From assembly GCA_964019155.1 (NCBI GenBank), contig OZ025245.1, forward strand, positions 15,360,019-15,424,018: DNA of 64,000 nucleotides. The letters run 5' to 3'. Positions 11,705-29,360 of this stretch are shown one piece after another (the first letter of the stretch is position 1; every line of letters begins with the position of its first letter). A model generated the notes under the pieces. That model was given only the letters and a program-made list of their open reading frames with translations, did not search any database and was not told where the DNA came from. This DNA comes from Osedax fenrisi. Lineage: Eukaryota > Annelida > Polychaeta > Sabellida > Siboglinidae. The position numbers and the translations under genes were made by a program.

Positions 11705-12205
11705 GTGGAAGGGGTGGAACAAGATGATGATGATGATGATGATAGCAATGATCGGGAGATACGAGATACTAACATACATGATGCTGATGGTGACGGTGAT
11801 GTTGATAATGATGACGTTAGAGGAGGTGATGATGAGGAGGATGATATAGGGGAGGAGAGGGATTGTATACTTCCTATAGGATCACTATTGTAATGTTTCT
11901 AATGTACATTGTAGCTCTAATCGTACATCTATTATGACATTGATGACGTCGATGAGAAGGATGAAGAGAAGGAAAGGTAAGCTTATGATGATGATGATGA
12001 TGATGCTTCTGTTGGTAATGTTTACAATAATGGTTATATCGATGATGATAATAATAATGATAATAATTGATATTACGAGCCGTGATCATCTGCATTAATA
12101 CGTGGTGATATTATGATATTGACATTATAGTATCTATGATTATACAGTATATTATTTATGATAATTCGATGATGATGGTGATGATGATGATGATGATGAT
12201 TATAA
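11705..12205. repeat. (GAT)n-rich degenerate microsatellite region
   Basis: GATGAT tracts at about 11724-11742, 11986-12004 and 12171-12200 sit in GAT-rich degenerate DNA. An acidic open frame across the first part (Asp-rich) is the translation of the repeat, not a gene. Confidence 0.75.
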
Positions 12206-12330
12206 TAATAAGTTATAACATGTGAGTTACAAGATTATAAATCTAGATTCCTTAAATACATGTATTACGTGTATATATACATGTCTAGATCGGACTAATA
12301 AATAGAATACATACATTAACATTAGTGTCA

Positions 12331-12390
<60 letters not shown>

Positions 12391-12577
12391 AGTATTTTTA
12401 GTTTAATATATTATTTTAATAATATAAGTTATATTTATTAAATATAATTATAATTTTCATATAACATTATTTCAATTATTAATCATAAATAATAGTATTC
12501 ATTATTGTTAGTATTATTATAATTAATTATATTTTAAAAATATCAACTAAAATAAGTATATAATAAAACGTCTCGAT
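12206..12577. other. AT-rich stretch with (TA)n
   Basis: It contains (TA)n at about 12339-12384. Otherwise AT-rich with no gene. Confidence 0.6.
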
Positions 12578-12663
12578 ATGAATGAATGAATGAAATCAGT
12601 TTATAGACATATGACATACTATGTATATCATACGTCTATGGAGGATCAGTGAAAGCCTAGGCT

Positions 12664-13868
12664 TTATTTGGTCGATACCTCCAATATGTAAAAAGATATT
12701 TTTTTTATAGTATATATAATTTTTGACAATTTATTCGATAAATAATTTATATGTTTTTTGTAGTTCATTTGGGAATCTAAGTAGATCCCAAGAAATTTAT
12801 AATTATTAACTATATCGATTTTAATGTTATCTATTGTTATATCTTTTAATATACCAGAATTTATATATGGCAATATTTTTGTTTTTTCGATATTTAGCTT
12901 AAGCTTATTTATATCAAACCATTTTTTTAACTTATCCATGTAATATTTCAAATAATATGTTAATAATGTATCATTTTCAGCAAATATAGTTATAGATGTA
13001 TCATCTGCATATAAATTGATATTAATATTATTTACTTGTTCATTATTAAAAATATTTGATATGTCATTTATAAAGATAATAAATAGTAGAGGTCCCAGAA
13101 CAGATCCTTGCGGCACTCCATATCTAATAATCTTTCTAGATGATAGAGTATTATCAATTCGTATTATAATATTTCTATTTGTAAGATAACTTTTAATAAA
13201 TAAATTTGTATCACCTCTAAACCCTATATTCCAATTTAGCAAGTAAAATATCATGATCAACCACATCAAATGCTTTCTTGAGATCTAAGAATATAGTAGC
13301 TACTTTTTTTTTTTGAGAGAATGTATGTAAAATAAAATGCTGAATATTTAATAATGATAAGGTTGTATTTGATCTGGGAACAAAACCATATTGATTCTTG
13401 TTAATAATATTATGATTAAATATATATTTTGATAATCTATTAAAAATAATTTTTTCACAAATTTTAGATATTTGTGGTAGTAATGAAATTGGCCTGTAAT
13501 TGGATATTTGTTGTTTATCATTAGTTTTATATAAAGGTTTAATAATTGCAATTTTCATATTGTCAGGAAATGTATTTGTTTGGATACTTAAATTAAATAT
13601 CTTTTTTAATGGTTCTAAAATATATTGAATAATATCTTTTATTAAGGTCATAATTATGTATATCTAATGATCTTTTTGATTTAATATCCTTAGTAACTTT
13701 AATTATTTCATCATTGTCAATAGGTAAAAAGTAAAAACTATTAAAATTATTAGATACAAATTCTTTAAAATCATTTTTATTTATATTATTAATTGAATTA
13801 TTTATTTTACTTCCAATGCTCGAAAAATACTCATTAAATGCATTACATTGTTCGTATCTTTCATTCAT
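12664..13868 (-). pseudogene. Reverse transcriptase of the 12.6-15.8 kb LINE
   Basis: Three overlapping frames together give a full RT: SNYRPISLLPQISKICEK near 13500; FLDLKKAFDVVDHDILL near 13260-13290 (first catalytic Asp); GVPQGSVLGPLLFIIFINDI near 13100; and LYADDTSI near 12990 with both catalytic Asp residues intact. Frames switch near 13600-13650 and near 13217-13269, so at least two frameshifts break it. The motif order and spelling place it in the Jockey/CR1 group. In life it would carry out target-primed reverse transcription of the LINE RNA. Confidence 0.85.
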
Positions 13869-14299
13869 TTTAATATTATTATCTATGAAAGTATTTGGAT
13901 AATCCGAGTCTGTAGGTTTTATTATTTTATTAATGACTTTCCAATTTTCTTCTTGTGTATTTGCAGTAAAAAGATTTTTATAGTAATTATTTTTTTTAAT
14001 TTTAATATTTTTATTAATTTAATTTTTTAATTTTTTATATTTACCAAATATACAAGGACAATTGTTAATTTTGTATTTTGTATATAATTTATTTTTCTTT
14101 TTTATTGCATTTTTTAATTTATTATTTAGCCATGGATTACAATTGTGATTCAATTTAATTCTTTTTTTAATAAAAGGACAGTGCTTATTAATACTCTTAG
14201 TTAATATATCAATAAATGTATTGTATAGTTCACAACCATTCTGATTATTTAAAATGGTATTCCAATGTATTGTACCTAGTTCTAATTTTAGATTATGTA

Positions 14300-15010
14300 C
14301 ATGTAATTCATTAATATTTCGTCAATATGTATATTGATCCTTTCTTTTAACAAATAGATTATAATTAAAAATACAAAATATTAATGAATGATCACTAATA
14401 TCTGTATGTATTTTACACCTTGTATTACATCAGAACAATTTGTAAAAATATTGTCTAAACTTGATATTGAATTTTGGGTGATTCTTGTGGGCATATCAAT
14501 TATATTAGATATACCTAATTGGATCAATATATTTTTAAACGAGTTAGATAATACAGTATTATTTAATAAATTAATATTATAATCACCACAAATATACATT
14601 TCTCTACTTATACATTTATGAAATAAGTTAAACAATAAATTAATAAAATCATTTCCATTATAATCAGGTGATCTGTAAACAGATGATATAATTTTAAAAT
14701 CATTAGAATTAATAATTATTTTAATTGATATAATATCAATATAATCCATTATAGAACAAGAAAGGTCTTCAATTATGCAACATTCTATCAGTTTACTAAC
14801 TAATATAAGTACACGTCCGCCTCTCTTTTTATTGGATAAAATATTCTATTTTTTATAAAAATATTATAATTAGGGAAATATATCTGGGTAATCTTTATCA
14901 GTAAGCCATGTTTCCGTTAATATAATAATATCAGGTTTATGGGTCAAGTTATCGATAAATATTAATAATTTATTTATATTTTTATTAAAACTTCGTATAT
15001 TTAATAATAT
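14300..15010 (-). pseudogene. APE endonuclease of the same LINE
   Basis: The N-terminal region reads LLNIRSFNKNINKLL then PDIIILTETWLTDKDYPD at about 14890-15005, with the catalytic Glu in TETWL. The middle reads VYRSPDYN and ICGDYNINLL at about 14590-14690, with the conserved Asp/Asn. The C-terminal TSDHS-like segment appears as ISDHSLIF near 14385. Frames are interrupted, for instance near 14750-14850 and after 14390. This domain nicks target DNA. Confidence 0.8.
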
Positions 15011-15179
15011 CATCTTTATAATGTATTTCATTATATTCATCTATAAACCCACACATGTAAACTGTTCGACAAACAGTAAAACACATTGTAGAATATTATA
15101 TTAATCTTTGTGTATAAATAAATACTATTACTACTACTACTACTACTATATTTAAAAGATTCATTTATATTTATAATAT

Positions 15180-15760
15180 TATTATTGTATTATAGATTTT
15201 TTTATCTGTATTATTATATATTAATTTAAATTCATTGTTTATAAATTGAACTGTACAAATAGTATCTAATTTACATTTGGCTTTAGCTATTTTAAAACAT
15301 TCTTTCTTTTGAATAAGTTGTTCTATACTATATTCAATAGATATTCCTACTTTATTAAAAGATGACTTTTTTAATTTATATGCATTTCTGATTAATATTG
15401 ATTTTGATTATTCAGAATCAAGTACAATTTTCATCGGTCTATTTTTAGATAAATTTGTTATATCATTTTTATTAAATTTACCAATTCTATGGAATTTATT
15501 TATTTTTATATTTTTATTTTGATCAGATACTATATCTATAATATTTGATATAGATTTAAATTCAGAATTTTCTTTAGAATTGGTGTCATTAAATATCTGT
15601 TCTTTTACATTGTATAGAATAATAGTTTTTTTTATACAATTTACATTATTAGTTTCAGATATATTTGTATTGACTGATTTAATAATTGTATTTTCAATAG
15701 TTTTTTCTAAGTTTGTATTTAATATATTTGCATATGATTCTGCATATATATATATTATAT
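15180..15760 (-). pseudogene. ORF1 of the same LINE, one nonsense codon
   Basis: The frame begins near 15750 (ESYANILNTNLEK) and has the segment TIILYNVKE, followed by FHRIGKFNKN and RPMKIVLDSE. A stop at 15406-15408 interrupts it. The same frame then continues SKSILIRNAYKLKKSSF and on to near 15180. The IILYNVKE/RIGK/RPMKIVL pattern is that of LINE ORF1 RNA-binding (RRM-like) proteins. It is probably an RNP protein of the element, broken by a single nonsense change plus loss of its 5' end. Confidence 0.65.
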
Positions 15761-15785
15761 ATATATTTAGTATATATAATATATA

Positions 15786-15787
15786 AT

Positions 15788-15871
<84 letters not shown>
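15786..15871. repeat. (TA)n array between LINE and SINE
   Basis: About 40 TA units abut the first recognisable SINE base. The repeat has evidently replaced or overrun the SINE 5' end. Confidence 0.85.
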
Positions 15872-15874
<3 letters not shown>

Positions 15875-16068
15875 CGTCAGACACACGAGAAGTAGGGCAC
15901 GGGTTCGAGCCTCGTCCGGACCATTCATTAATTTTAGAAAATGGGTCTTAAAATATTATTTAGAAGTGATATTATATAATTGTGTATAAATACATGATCG
16001 GCTCTCGTTAAAACCATGGATGCCTTAACATGAGAGCGGCTTCGAAGGGACATTAGAGCCATATATGG
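15872..16068 (+). mobile_element. tRNA-derived SINE, left part (interrupted)
   Basis: AAGGCGTCAGACACACGA, GGGTTCGAGCCTCGTCC (a good polymerase III B box) and the body ACCATGGATGCCTTAACATG match the SINE at 61341-61617. The first 30 or so bases, including the A box, are missing. The copy is cut at 16068 by the hAT element and resumes at 18745. Confidence 0.85.
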
Positions 16069-18744
16069 TAGTGTTGTAAAATTTCGAGTCCTCGAGTCCA
16101 AATCTCGAGTCCTAGTAAAAAATGTCGAGTCGAGTCTGTAATTTTCGAGTCCATTTGAATATTTATCGAGTCGAGTCTCAACAGTTGATTTTCGAGTCGA
16201 GTCGAGTATTTATAATAGGACTCTATATTTTTTTTTTAATAATTAATAATTAATATGACTATTTCATATTTGAAGTAAACTTTATTTAAATTAATGATAT
16301 TTCATATATATATTTATTTGTTATTAATTTAGCTCTAGTCACGTCACCTCCTAGTGAGTAATTGTATATGCTGTAGAGTTCATGAACTTTTGAATATTTT
16401 TATTTATATTTAAATTCTATTCTATAAATCTATAAAATGAGTGACTTAAATACAACACATATTAGTATTTCATAATAATATATTATGATATAATTAATTC
16501 TTATTATAATAATTATTGTATTATAATTTATCGAGCCATATAATACTATGTATATATATTTATTAATTTGAAAAAAATAGCGCATGTTTAACTCAATTTA
16601 ATTTTTGTTAATATCTCAACATTAATATACAGAAGCTCGCAATACTAAAAAATCTCTATACCAGGGTTTTGGTATTAATTATTAAGTACTAGTCAGTAGT
16701 AATTTAGAAGAAATTATTTAAATAATATATGATATTTATATTTATAATATATATGGTTAGTAACCATTGTAAACATTGGTTACTGAACGAATTGGGAACG
16801 GTATTCATTGAATAGTATTCAACATTTGAAGCGGGTGTCGATCGCGCGACGAGTGCAGATATGTATAAATAGAATATATTTTTAAATGCATACATCAGTA
16901 CATAATATGCACTGCATACAGCTAATAACTGAACTATAGAAAGAATAAAGCATATATTATAAAGTATACAGTATTATACTGAGAGAGCGGTGGGTATCGG
17001 ACCCCCCATTCAAAAATATGGGGGGGGGGCTAAGTATGTTTTGCCCCCAATATGTTATAATAAATTGTATATATATATATATTAAATCTAGTATATTTTC
17101 TTTGTCAATACAATTTTTTATCATATATATTATAAACAATATATATTATATAAACATATATATTATATTATTTATATATATTACTGGTTTAACCCGAACT
17201 CGGTTTCGGGTATCAATTCCGGGTTCTAGCAAAATTTCATGATATCGGGTTTCGAAAAATGGTCCAAGAACGGGTCCGGGTTTTAGTAAATTAATTTTGG
17301 GTATTTGTGTAAAATAAAAATAATATTAAAATTGTATATACATTTTATAAAAATATAATTAAATCTTAATTTAATTGATAATTATTATAATAAATTATTA
17401 TAATGTATACAACTGATCACGTAAGTATACTAAATATTGCCAAAGCCAAATATATACTATATGCCTATTAATCCTATGTAAATTGTAATATCTGGAAAAT
17501 AAGTATTTAATTATTTCATAGATATTGAAAATTTCAATAATTGAAATGTTTATGTTAATTATAATTGTACTACATTTTTGTACATAACTTATGTTATAAT
17601 ACAAATTAAAAAAAAAGCTACAATATAAAGTATATTATAAAATTCAATAAGCTTTCCGGTGTTAATTATTGTATTATTATTCTATTTACAATATAATATA
17701 TTTAAAAATTATCATTCTAGTAGATATTTGTTGATCATAATAACAAATATTTCACGATCTAATATTTATAAATTATATTTTGATTGTTGTTGCCTATATA
17801 TTATTTATTAATTATAGCTATTTCTGATTCTGTATTTCTGTATTTCTACAAAATATATGTTTTATAAATTTTCTACACATATTTTAAAAAGTATAATATT
17901 TATATCTTATAATATTTATATATTTATTATATAATTACAATATTTTAATTATATCTTAAAATAATAATATTTCAAAGATTAGTTGAAAAATTTAAAAAAA
18001 TATTTCAAATAATATTTTTTAAAATACAAAAAATATCAATAATATTACAAAATATATTTTGAATAAATTTCAAAATAATGTCTACAAAAATGTTTACAAA
18101 TATTTCAAAAAAATGTTTTCAAATATTTCAAAAATATGTTTAAAAATATTTCAAAAAATTTCAAAAATATTTCAAAAATTTTTAAAAATATTTTAAAAAT
18201 TTAAAAAAAAATTCAAAATTTTCAAAAAAAATTCAAACAAATTTCAATAAATTTCAAAAAAATGTAAAAAAAATATTTCAAAAAAACGACGCTGAAGATT
18301 TTAGATGACAACAAGTCATTTTAATGGCAAAAAGTCAATTTTTTAGGTTTTTCTGGGGTACGCGGTAAAATATTCAAAAAATTGATATTTATTATAAACT
18401 TTCATTATCTCGAAAGTCTCGAGGTAATGAAATTTAGGATTTGATTGTCTCGAGATAATGAAAATTAGGATTTGATTGTCTGGAGATAATGTAAAATGGG
18501 CTAAATTTAAACCACTAATATATATTATTTAATCCATTCTTTATATTTAATTTTTATGACCTTAATTTTATAAACTTTGAAGTTTCAATTTGGATTTGAA
18601 GGCTTCGAAGCCTTACATTTTTGGATTTGAAGGCTTCGAAGCCGAAGATTTTAGGATTTGAATATTTTTATTGGCTTCGAAGCCTTGATTTTTAGGATTT
18701 GATGGCTTCGAAGCCTTGAAAGTATTTGAAATTTTACAACCCTA
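16069..18744. mobile_element. 2.68-kb hAT-type element inserted in the SINE
   Basis: The ends TAGTGTTGTAAAATTTC and, in complement, TAGGGTTGTAAAATTTC form 17-bp TIRs with one mismatch. Both sides carry the same 8-bp duplication, ATATATGG (16061-16068 and 18745-18752), diagnostic of hAT transposition. The left subterminal region is full of CGAGTCGAGTC words, and the right has four GGCTTCGAAGCC palindromes. The interior is AT-rich, with a G/C-richer CGGGTTT-rich patch (17175-17290) that may be another element's end, a G run near 17022, and a TTTCAAAAATAT low-complexity tract (18000-18280). No transposase is found; it is non-autonomous. Confidence 0.85.
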
Positions 18745-18832
18745 ATATATGGTTATAATTGAAAACTTCATCTAAATTCCTGGATGGGATGAAAGGACTC
18801 CACCAAATAAAAATAACAATAACAATAACAAT
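18745..18832 (+). mobile_element. tRNA-derived SINE, right part
   Basis: After the duplicated ATATATGG, the SINE resumes with TTCCTGGATGGGATGAAAGG and ACTCCACCAAATAAAA. It ends in an (AATAAC)n tail, matching the 3' end of the 61.3-kb copy. Confidence 0.85.
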
Positions 18833-21135
<2,303 letters not shown>

Positions 21136-21335
21136 CCCAGAAAATCATAACAGAAAATTTAAATACTTATTAAAGCAGTTTATAAAGCAATTTTTATCAG
21201 ATTTTCGAACATTTTGCTAAAATCTGCTTTAATTCAACCGATTTAAACGTTTTTAAAACATCTTTCTACTGATTTAATAATTAAGTATTAAAGCCTGATT
21301 GAATTCTGATTTAACCTCCATATATAAGATATATT
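21136..21335. mobile_element. Partial MITE of the CCCAGCAAACAATA family
   Basis: It starts CCCAGAAAATCATAACAG and continues with TTTAAATACTTATTAAAGCAG. The whole arm aligns with the reverse complement of 21339-21608 for about 200 bp. It appears to be a truncated copy lying head-on to the next element. Confidence 0.65.
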
Positions 21336-21338
21336 TTC

Positions 21339-21608
21339 CCAGCAAACAATAATAGCAGATTTAAATACTTTTTAAAGCAGTAATAAATGTTGACAGATTT
21401 AAATATATTTTAATATATCGGAGATTATTAAATCAGGCTTTATTACAAGCAACTATTAAATAAACTATTAAAGCAGTATAAATATGCTTTAAAAATATTT
21501 AAATCGGTTGCATTAAAGTATATTTTAGATCAAAATGTTCGAAAATCTGATTAAAATTGCTTTATATACTGCTTTAATAAGTATTTAGATCTGTTACGGT
21601 TTTCTGGG
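21339..21608. mobile_element. 270-bp MITE, CCCAGCAAACAATA family
   Basis: The left end is CCCAGCAAACAATAATAGC. The right end, in complement, is CCCAGAAAACCGTAACAG. Both are followed by a word close to AGATTTAAATACTT.TTAAAGCAG. The motif TTTAAAGCAG/CTGCTTTA recurs through both arms. The TIR core is shared with the elements at 53016-55577 and 54892-55148. Confidence 0.7.
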
Positions 21609-21899
21609 TTGTACTATGCATGAGCTCACTGCGGTGAGAAATACAAAATACATTCACTAATTGCAATTAATTATTGTTACATCTACATTACAATACCAAC
21701 ATAAATCTAGATATAAATAATTACATCAACTTTTCTTATGGAGATTAACAATTTCCATAAAGACAAAATATGATGTTCTTATATGATGTTCTTATAAAAA
21801 GGTTTTTTAAGATGGAAAATGTTGAATTCCAACCAAATGTTTGACACATTTTATTATACAGAGGTTTTCTTATAACGAGGTTACTTATAGATAGGTTTA

Positions 21900-21934
<35 letters not shown>

Positions 21935-22794
21935 CAATATCATAACGAGTATCATGACATTGCCATAACGTAATTTGATTATCGAATATGTGATCATATA
22001 TTTTTTTATTAAAGATTTTATATTTATAAAAATTATTAACATATATGTATACGCGTATACGCGAACAACAAGTATGTAGTACATTTAGTACGTACATATT
22101 TGTGTACATATATATTACTTTAGAATGCATTATATATATGTACTTGTGTTTCAAATATATTATATTATTAAAATACAAAATTAAAAATGTACTATTATTT
22201 CAGATGTTAAAGTGATAATTATTGAATTGTTTATTTCGTATTATTATTGGTTTATATGATTTTCAACATTTTCTGTTAGTGTTTATAAATATATTTCAAA
22301 TGTATACATTAAAACCTATAGGTTCCTAATATACTATTAAAATATAAAATTAATAATTTAATATTATTACAGGTTTTAAATTGATAAGTATTACATTATT
22401 TTGTTGTTTTACTAGTATATATACTAGTACTAAACTAGAAAAACTATAGTTTTGTTTTATGTGTACCATGTTATGCTTGTAATATATTTAAAATTTATCA
22501 TTTAAATATTAAACAATATACTTAATAATGTATTACTATTACAGGTTACAAAGTTAAGTTAATAATTCAATATATTTAAAGTACAAATAGAATATATATT
22601 ATATATATATGTCGATCCCCGTTAACAAACTAATGTATTTTATTTATATTTTCGATTATATGTACGATATACTTTATTTATATTTCCGTTTATTTTTCGT
22701 TTATTTTCGAATATAATTTATTTCTATTTTCGATTGTTTTTCGATTATATTTACGGTAACTATAAATCGTTTTAATTTGATTATTTTTTTTAAT
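21609..22794. other. AT-rich stretch, no gene seen
   Basis: AT-rich, with (TA)n at about 21904-21931. Degenerate repeats such as ATTACAGGTT-type words recur near 22200, 22370 and 22540. No coding or recognisable element. Confidence 0.5.
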
Positions 22795-22915
22795 TTCTTA
22801 TTATTCTTTGTTAATTTCTATAACGTATACATATATGTTATTGTTAAAAAATATCTAAACGTTTTACTTTCGACTATATATTTGCTTAAATAAATTATCA
22901 ATCACTAATATATCA
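22795..22915. repeat. Unclassified dispersed repeat, copy 1
   Basis: The segment containing TTGTTAATTTCTATAACGTA, ..TACTTTCGA.. and TAAATTATCAAT aligns over about 110 bp, with many substitutions, to 35685-35795. It is immediately followed by the long (TAA)n array, but the second copy is not. Confidence 0.6.
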
Positions 22916-22934
22916 ATCACTAATATATATAATC

Positions 22935-25639
<2,705 letters not shown>

Positions 25640-26450
25640 CATGGATCATTGGACATACCAGTCACACACTACACCACACACCAGTCTTCCCGAGTGACTG
25701 TGAACATCCTCCACAGGAGGTGGTAAGACAACATAACCATTAATATATGTGTGTGTGTATGTGTGTGTGTGTGTGTGCATGTGTGTACATAAATGATAAA
25801 TGTTATAATGCTAATCTCGATTAATTAAAGCCGTTCCGCTGCCCTCTGCACGCTTGAATTAGCTTCCCGATCCCTCCCAATCCGACTCTGTGAAATACCG
25901 TCGTACAGTTCAGTGGTGGCGGTCGCTCCTAAAGGTAGTAGCTCCGACTGTAGCTCCACCTACAGTAACTGGACAGAACGGACGTAATCGGTCCTAGTGA
26001 TGCCTATAGGTGGTACGGCTACTTATAATTACGCGGTACACCCCGCAGGCCTCTAGGGATGCACCCCTCACACCCCCATCGCCCCACATCAAAGCGTTAT
26101 AGCCCGTCCGATGACCATTCGCGGTCATTAATCTAGTGATTCGGCGGGGGCGAGCAGGTTATAATCGAATTCATCACGGCACGACTCACACCCACCGGTC
26201 AACCGGCGATCATCTAGTGGTCAATAGTGGTCAATAGTGGCCGTAGTAGTGGTCAATAGTGGTCGTAGAGGCGGTATCGATGTATTGAAAGTCATCCGTG
26301 TGAGTGATCCACCGTGACGAGTCGTTTAATCGCCGGCCGGCGGTCCGTCAGTCCGTCAGTCCGTCCGTCAGGCGGCGATACTAGCTGTGTTGAGTGTAAA
26401 GAGTAATCTAACGGTGTATTGTAATGCTAAAGTGGCCGTGTTAATATACG
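25640..26450. other. Longest CpG-rich unique island
   Basis: After a (TG)n tract (25748-25792), about 600 bp of GC-rich unique DNA follow. They include tandem GTGGTCAATA words (about 26215-26265) and a CCGTCAGT minisatellite (26344-26372). No long open frame exists in either strand. Promoter or enhancer function is possible but unproven. Confidence 0.4.
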
Positions 26451-26609
26451 CGTTTGTTTGTTATATATATATATATGTATATATGTATATATATATTTAT
26501 ATATATATATATATTTATATATATTATAATTTATTATGTATGATAATGAAAGTAAACAGCACCACATTAATCTCCCGTTATTGGTCAATCTAAAGCATGT
26601 TGTACGCGT

Positions 26610-26673
<64 letters not shown>

Positions 26674-27043
26674 AAGCGCGTATAAGCGTATATGTGTATG
26701 TGTATGCATGTGTATGTGTGGATATGTATACATATACCTAATTTATGTATGTAACATTAGTATATGTTCGGGAATATATTTGTAGTAATATTCACATATT
26801 ATACATGTATACAAATTGTATACACTTGCAATTGTATATCGATATACATGCTGTGTTATACTTTAGATAATATATGTACGTACTATAATTGCACTGAATA
26901 TCATATACAATTATATTATAGAATTTCTATATATGGGTGTATGTGTATACAGTTTATACTATACACATATATGTGAAGTACACTTATTATTCAATATTAT
27001 TAAACTGGATTAATCATACGTTTACGCTATAATATATATATAT

Positions 27044-27078
<35 letters not shown>

Positions 27079-27550
27079 TAAAATATATATATTATAAAAT
27101 CACATGTTCTTCATCCATTAAAATGTGGATTCTATCAAATACTGTGTTATTATATACCTGTAAGTTGTCCCTACTTCAAATATCTACAAACTCCGTGATA
27201 TACCTATATTTATCGCCATAATAGTTATATTATACTATAATAGACGAGAGTGTACCCTCGCTATCTTTAAATCCGGACACTATGTTCCTTCTTTCTCTGA
27301 ACATGTCCCTTAGTTAGTCTTCTATCGCTAACATGCAAGTCCTGCATTACTCCGCACATGCCTACGCGTATGACTCAATTCTCCTATATGACATACTTCT
27401 CCTATAATATTCTATATATATATATATATATATATAGAATAGTATACTCTCCTATATACACGTATACGTGTATGTTTCCCTTTGTATTCCCTCGACTACC
27501 TCTCGGTGAGCTCACTCCACGATTTGTCCTCGAGCTATAGCTATGTCGTC
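26451..27550. repeat. (TA)n/(TG)n microsatellites in AT-rich DNA
   Basis: TA arrays lie at about 26463-26512, 26612-26662 (continuing into (TG)n), 27033-27078 and 27414-27436. 27120-27550 is more complex unique sequence without a recognisable gene. Confidence 0.65.
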
Positions 27551-27656
27551 GAGCTACTGCCCCTCCTTCATAAGCTACTGCCCTCCTTCATAAGCTACTG
27601 CCCTCCTTCATGAGCTACTGCCCCTCCTTCATGAGCTACTGCCCCTCCTTCATAAA
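27551..27656. repeat. Minisatellite, five 21-22-bp units
   Basis: Five tandem copies of AGCTACTGCCC(C)TCCTTCAT vary by one C and by TAAG/TGAG at the junction. Confidence 0.9.
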
Positions 27657-27714
27657 TACAAAATATACACTGCATTTGTGATGTACTATAAACGACGTGC
27701 AGTGTATATCGTAC

Positions 27715-27870
27715 ACCGTATAGAAGTTGTTTTACACTGTACACTGTACAATATACACTGTAAAATGTACAGTGTACAAGTGTACAGTGTACAGATTACA
27801 AGTGTACAGCATTTCTATAGGCAGCATCATCAATATATATTTGTTACGTATAAGGTTATTAAAAATATAC

Positions 27871-27924
<54 letters not shown>

Positions 27925-28158
27925 CGTTAAGTGACTATATTAAAGATAATGACTTCAGGGATAAATTCAACGAGGATGAGATTTGTAAATAACGTGTAAT
28001 ATTTCGTATCTTATTTATCTCTAAAAATATGTTTTATGTACATACCACGTGGTATAATGTACGTTACAATATAGTGTGTATTGTATACTACTTCATTGAT
28101 GTACACTGTACAATGTACAGTGTACATTGTACATTGTACACATTGTACACTGTACATT
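27715..28158. repeat. Two clusters of TGTACA palindromes
   Basis: Overlapping TGTACA(C/G)TGTACA and GTACAATGTACA words fill 27725-27812 and 28095-28158. A (TA)n at about 27866-27920 and AT-rich DNA lie between them. Similar clusters occur at 98-145 and 33899-33985. Confidence 0.7.
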
Positions 28159-28329
28159 AATATATCATATAGGATTCGTACTTATATTTAAATAGAATAA
28201 GATAATAAATCATTATTTTTTTGTAATATTTTTTTAATTTATAAAGAAAATAATAATATAAATGCAATATACCTAATATATAATTTTCTTGTTATTAATA
28301 CACAGTATAGTCGATTATATTAATAATAT

Positions 28330-28369
<40 letters not shown>

Positions 28370-28656
28370 GTATACATATAGAATATTCGTATGAAAATAA
28401 AAATAAAATAACCAATGATTGTCAAATAAATGCATAGAAAAATATATATGTAATATCATAATTTAAATGTTAACAATTTTACATTGAATGATTTTATAAC
28501 ACCATACTTTGGTCAATATTATTGAACTAGAATTGCATATATGAAATGTCATCTATTTTCGTGGTTTCAAAACAATTATAATATGCTATATGCAAATAAT
28601 AAATATTAAATTATTTATAATTCTAATTTTATATGTTAAATATATTTATTTATAAA

Positions 28657-28711
<55 letters not shown>

Positions 28712-28850
28712 ACGTTATTGTAGTTACTCGATGTATATGTATGACACACGTCGTGTATGTGTATAGAATGTATATATTCGAGCATGTATGTTAGTATATG
28801 TATGTTTATACTACAATAATGTTAACAATGACACATTTAAATAGCGTATG
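28159..28850. other. AT-rich stretch with (TA)n arrays
   Basis: (TA)n at about 28332-28369 and 28660-28708. No gene seen. Confidence 0.6.
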
Positions 28851-28883
28851 ATTGGTGACTACGATTAAGTCGTAGTCACCAAT
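28851..28883. repeat. Perfect 14-bp-arm hairpin
   Basis: ATTGGTGACTACGA and TCGTAGTCACCAAT are exact reverse complements around a 5-base loop (TTAAG). It lies at the left edge of a CpG-rich island. The arms have balanced composition, so this is not a simple-repeat artefact. Confidence 0.8.
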
Positions 28884-29360
28884 GGAGAGCCTATAAATAA
28901 CCACCAGCCGTTATCGGCATTGCTTGACCGCCACTCGAACGCTACGCCACCGACCACCTCGGTCGTAATGGAGTGTCCGCGACGCCACTAGAGGTGTCAG
29001 TATCTATATATAGACATAACGGCAGTAACGATATTTCGCGAGATTTAGTATCGTTCTCTCCGCCCAGCCACTATCGCTTGCGATACCCCTCGCCGCTATT
29101 ATGATTAGTGTAATAAAGTGCGCGCGTTCTTGTCACGTGACATTAACTCGGCTAATTGAATGATGAATAATGCCGAGTACACATGCCCCGATAGCATCCT
29201 TCGGTATTCGACATACAATGTAGGTACTTGGCTCTAGGTTCTACACCCTATAGGGGTAATAAGAAGCATTGATATTATAGGTCTCGATTACGCATGTATA
29301 GCTATGTGTGTACGTTCGTGTGTCGTTATTAAAGGACGTCGATGTAACCAACTTATTTAC
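28884..29360. other. CpG-rich unique island
   Basis: GC-richer unique DNA with CGCCACTAGAGGTG (about 28983), CACGTGAC and GCTAATTGA words. No coding frame. Confidence 0.4.

Larger units (their letters stand above)
12578..15785 (-). mobile_element. Near full-length CR1/Jockey-type LINE
   Basis: Reading leftward on the minus strand, ORF1, an APE endonuclease and a reverse transcriptase follow in the canonical order. The 3' end is near 12578, where a (TCAT)n tail on the element strand closes the element. All reading frames carry stops or shifts, so it is dead. However, the divergence is modest and the domains remain readable. The 5' end runs into a (TA)n array at 15786-15871, so the true start is lost. 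Confidence 0.8.

Noticed and set aside
11705..11893. Acidic Asp-rich frame
   Set aside because: Produced by degenerate (GAT)n; no splice sites or homology support it.
27551..27656. CRISPR-like array
   Set aside because: The units are directly tandem without spacers; it is a minisatellite in a eukaryotic genome.
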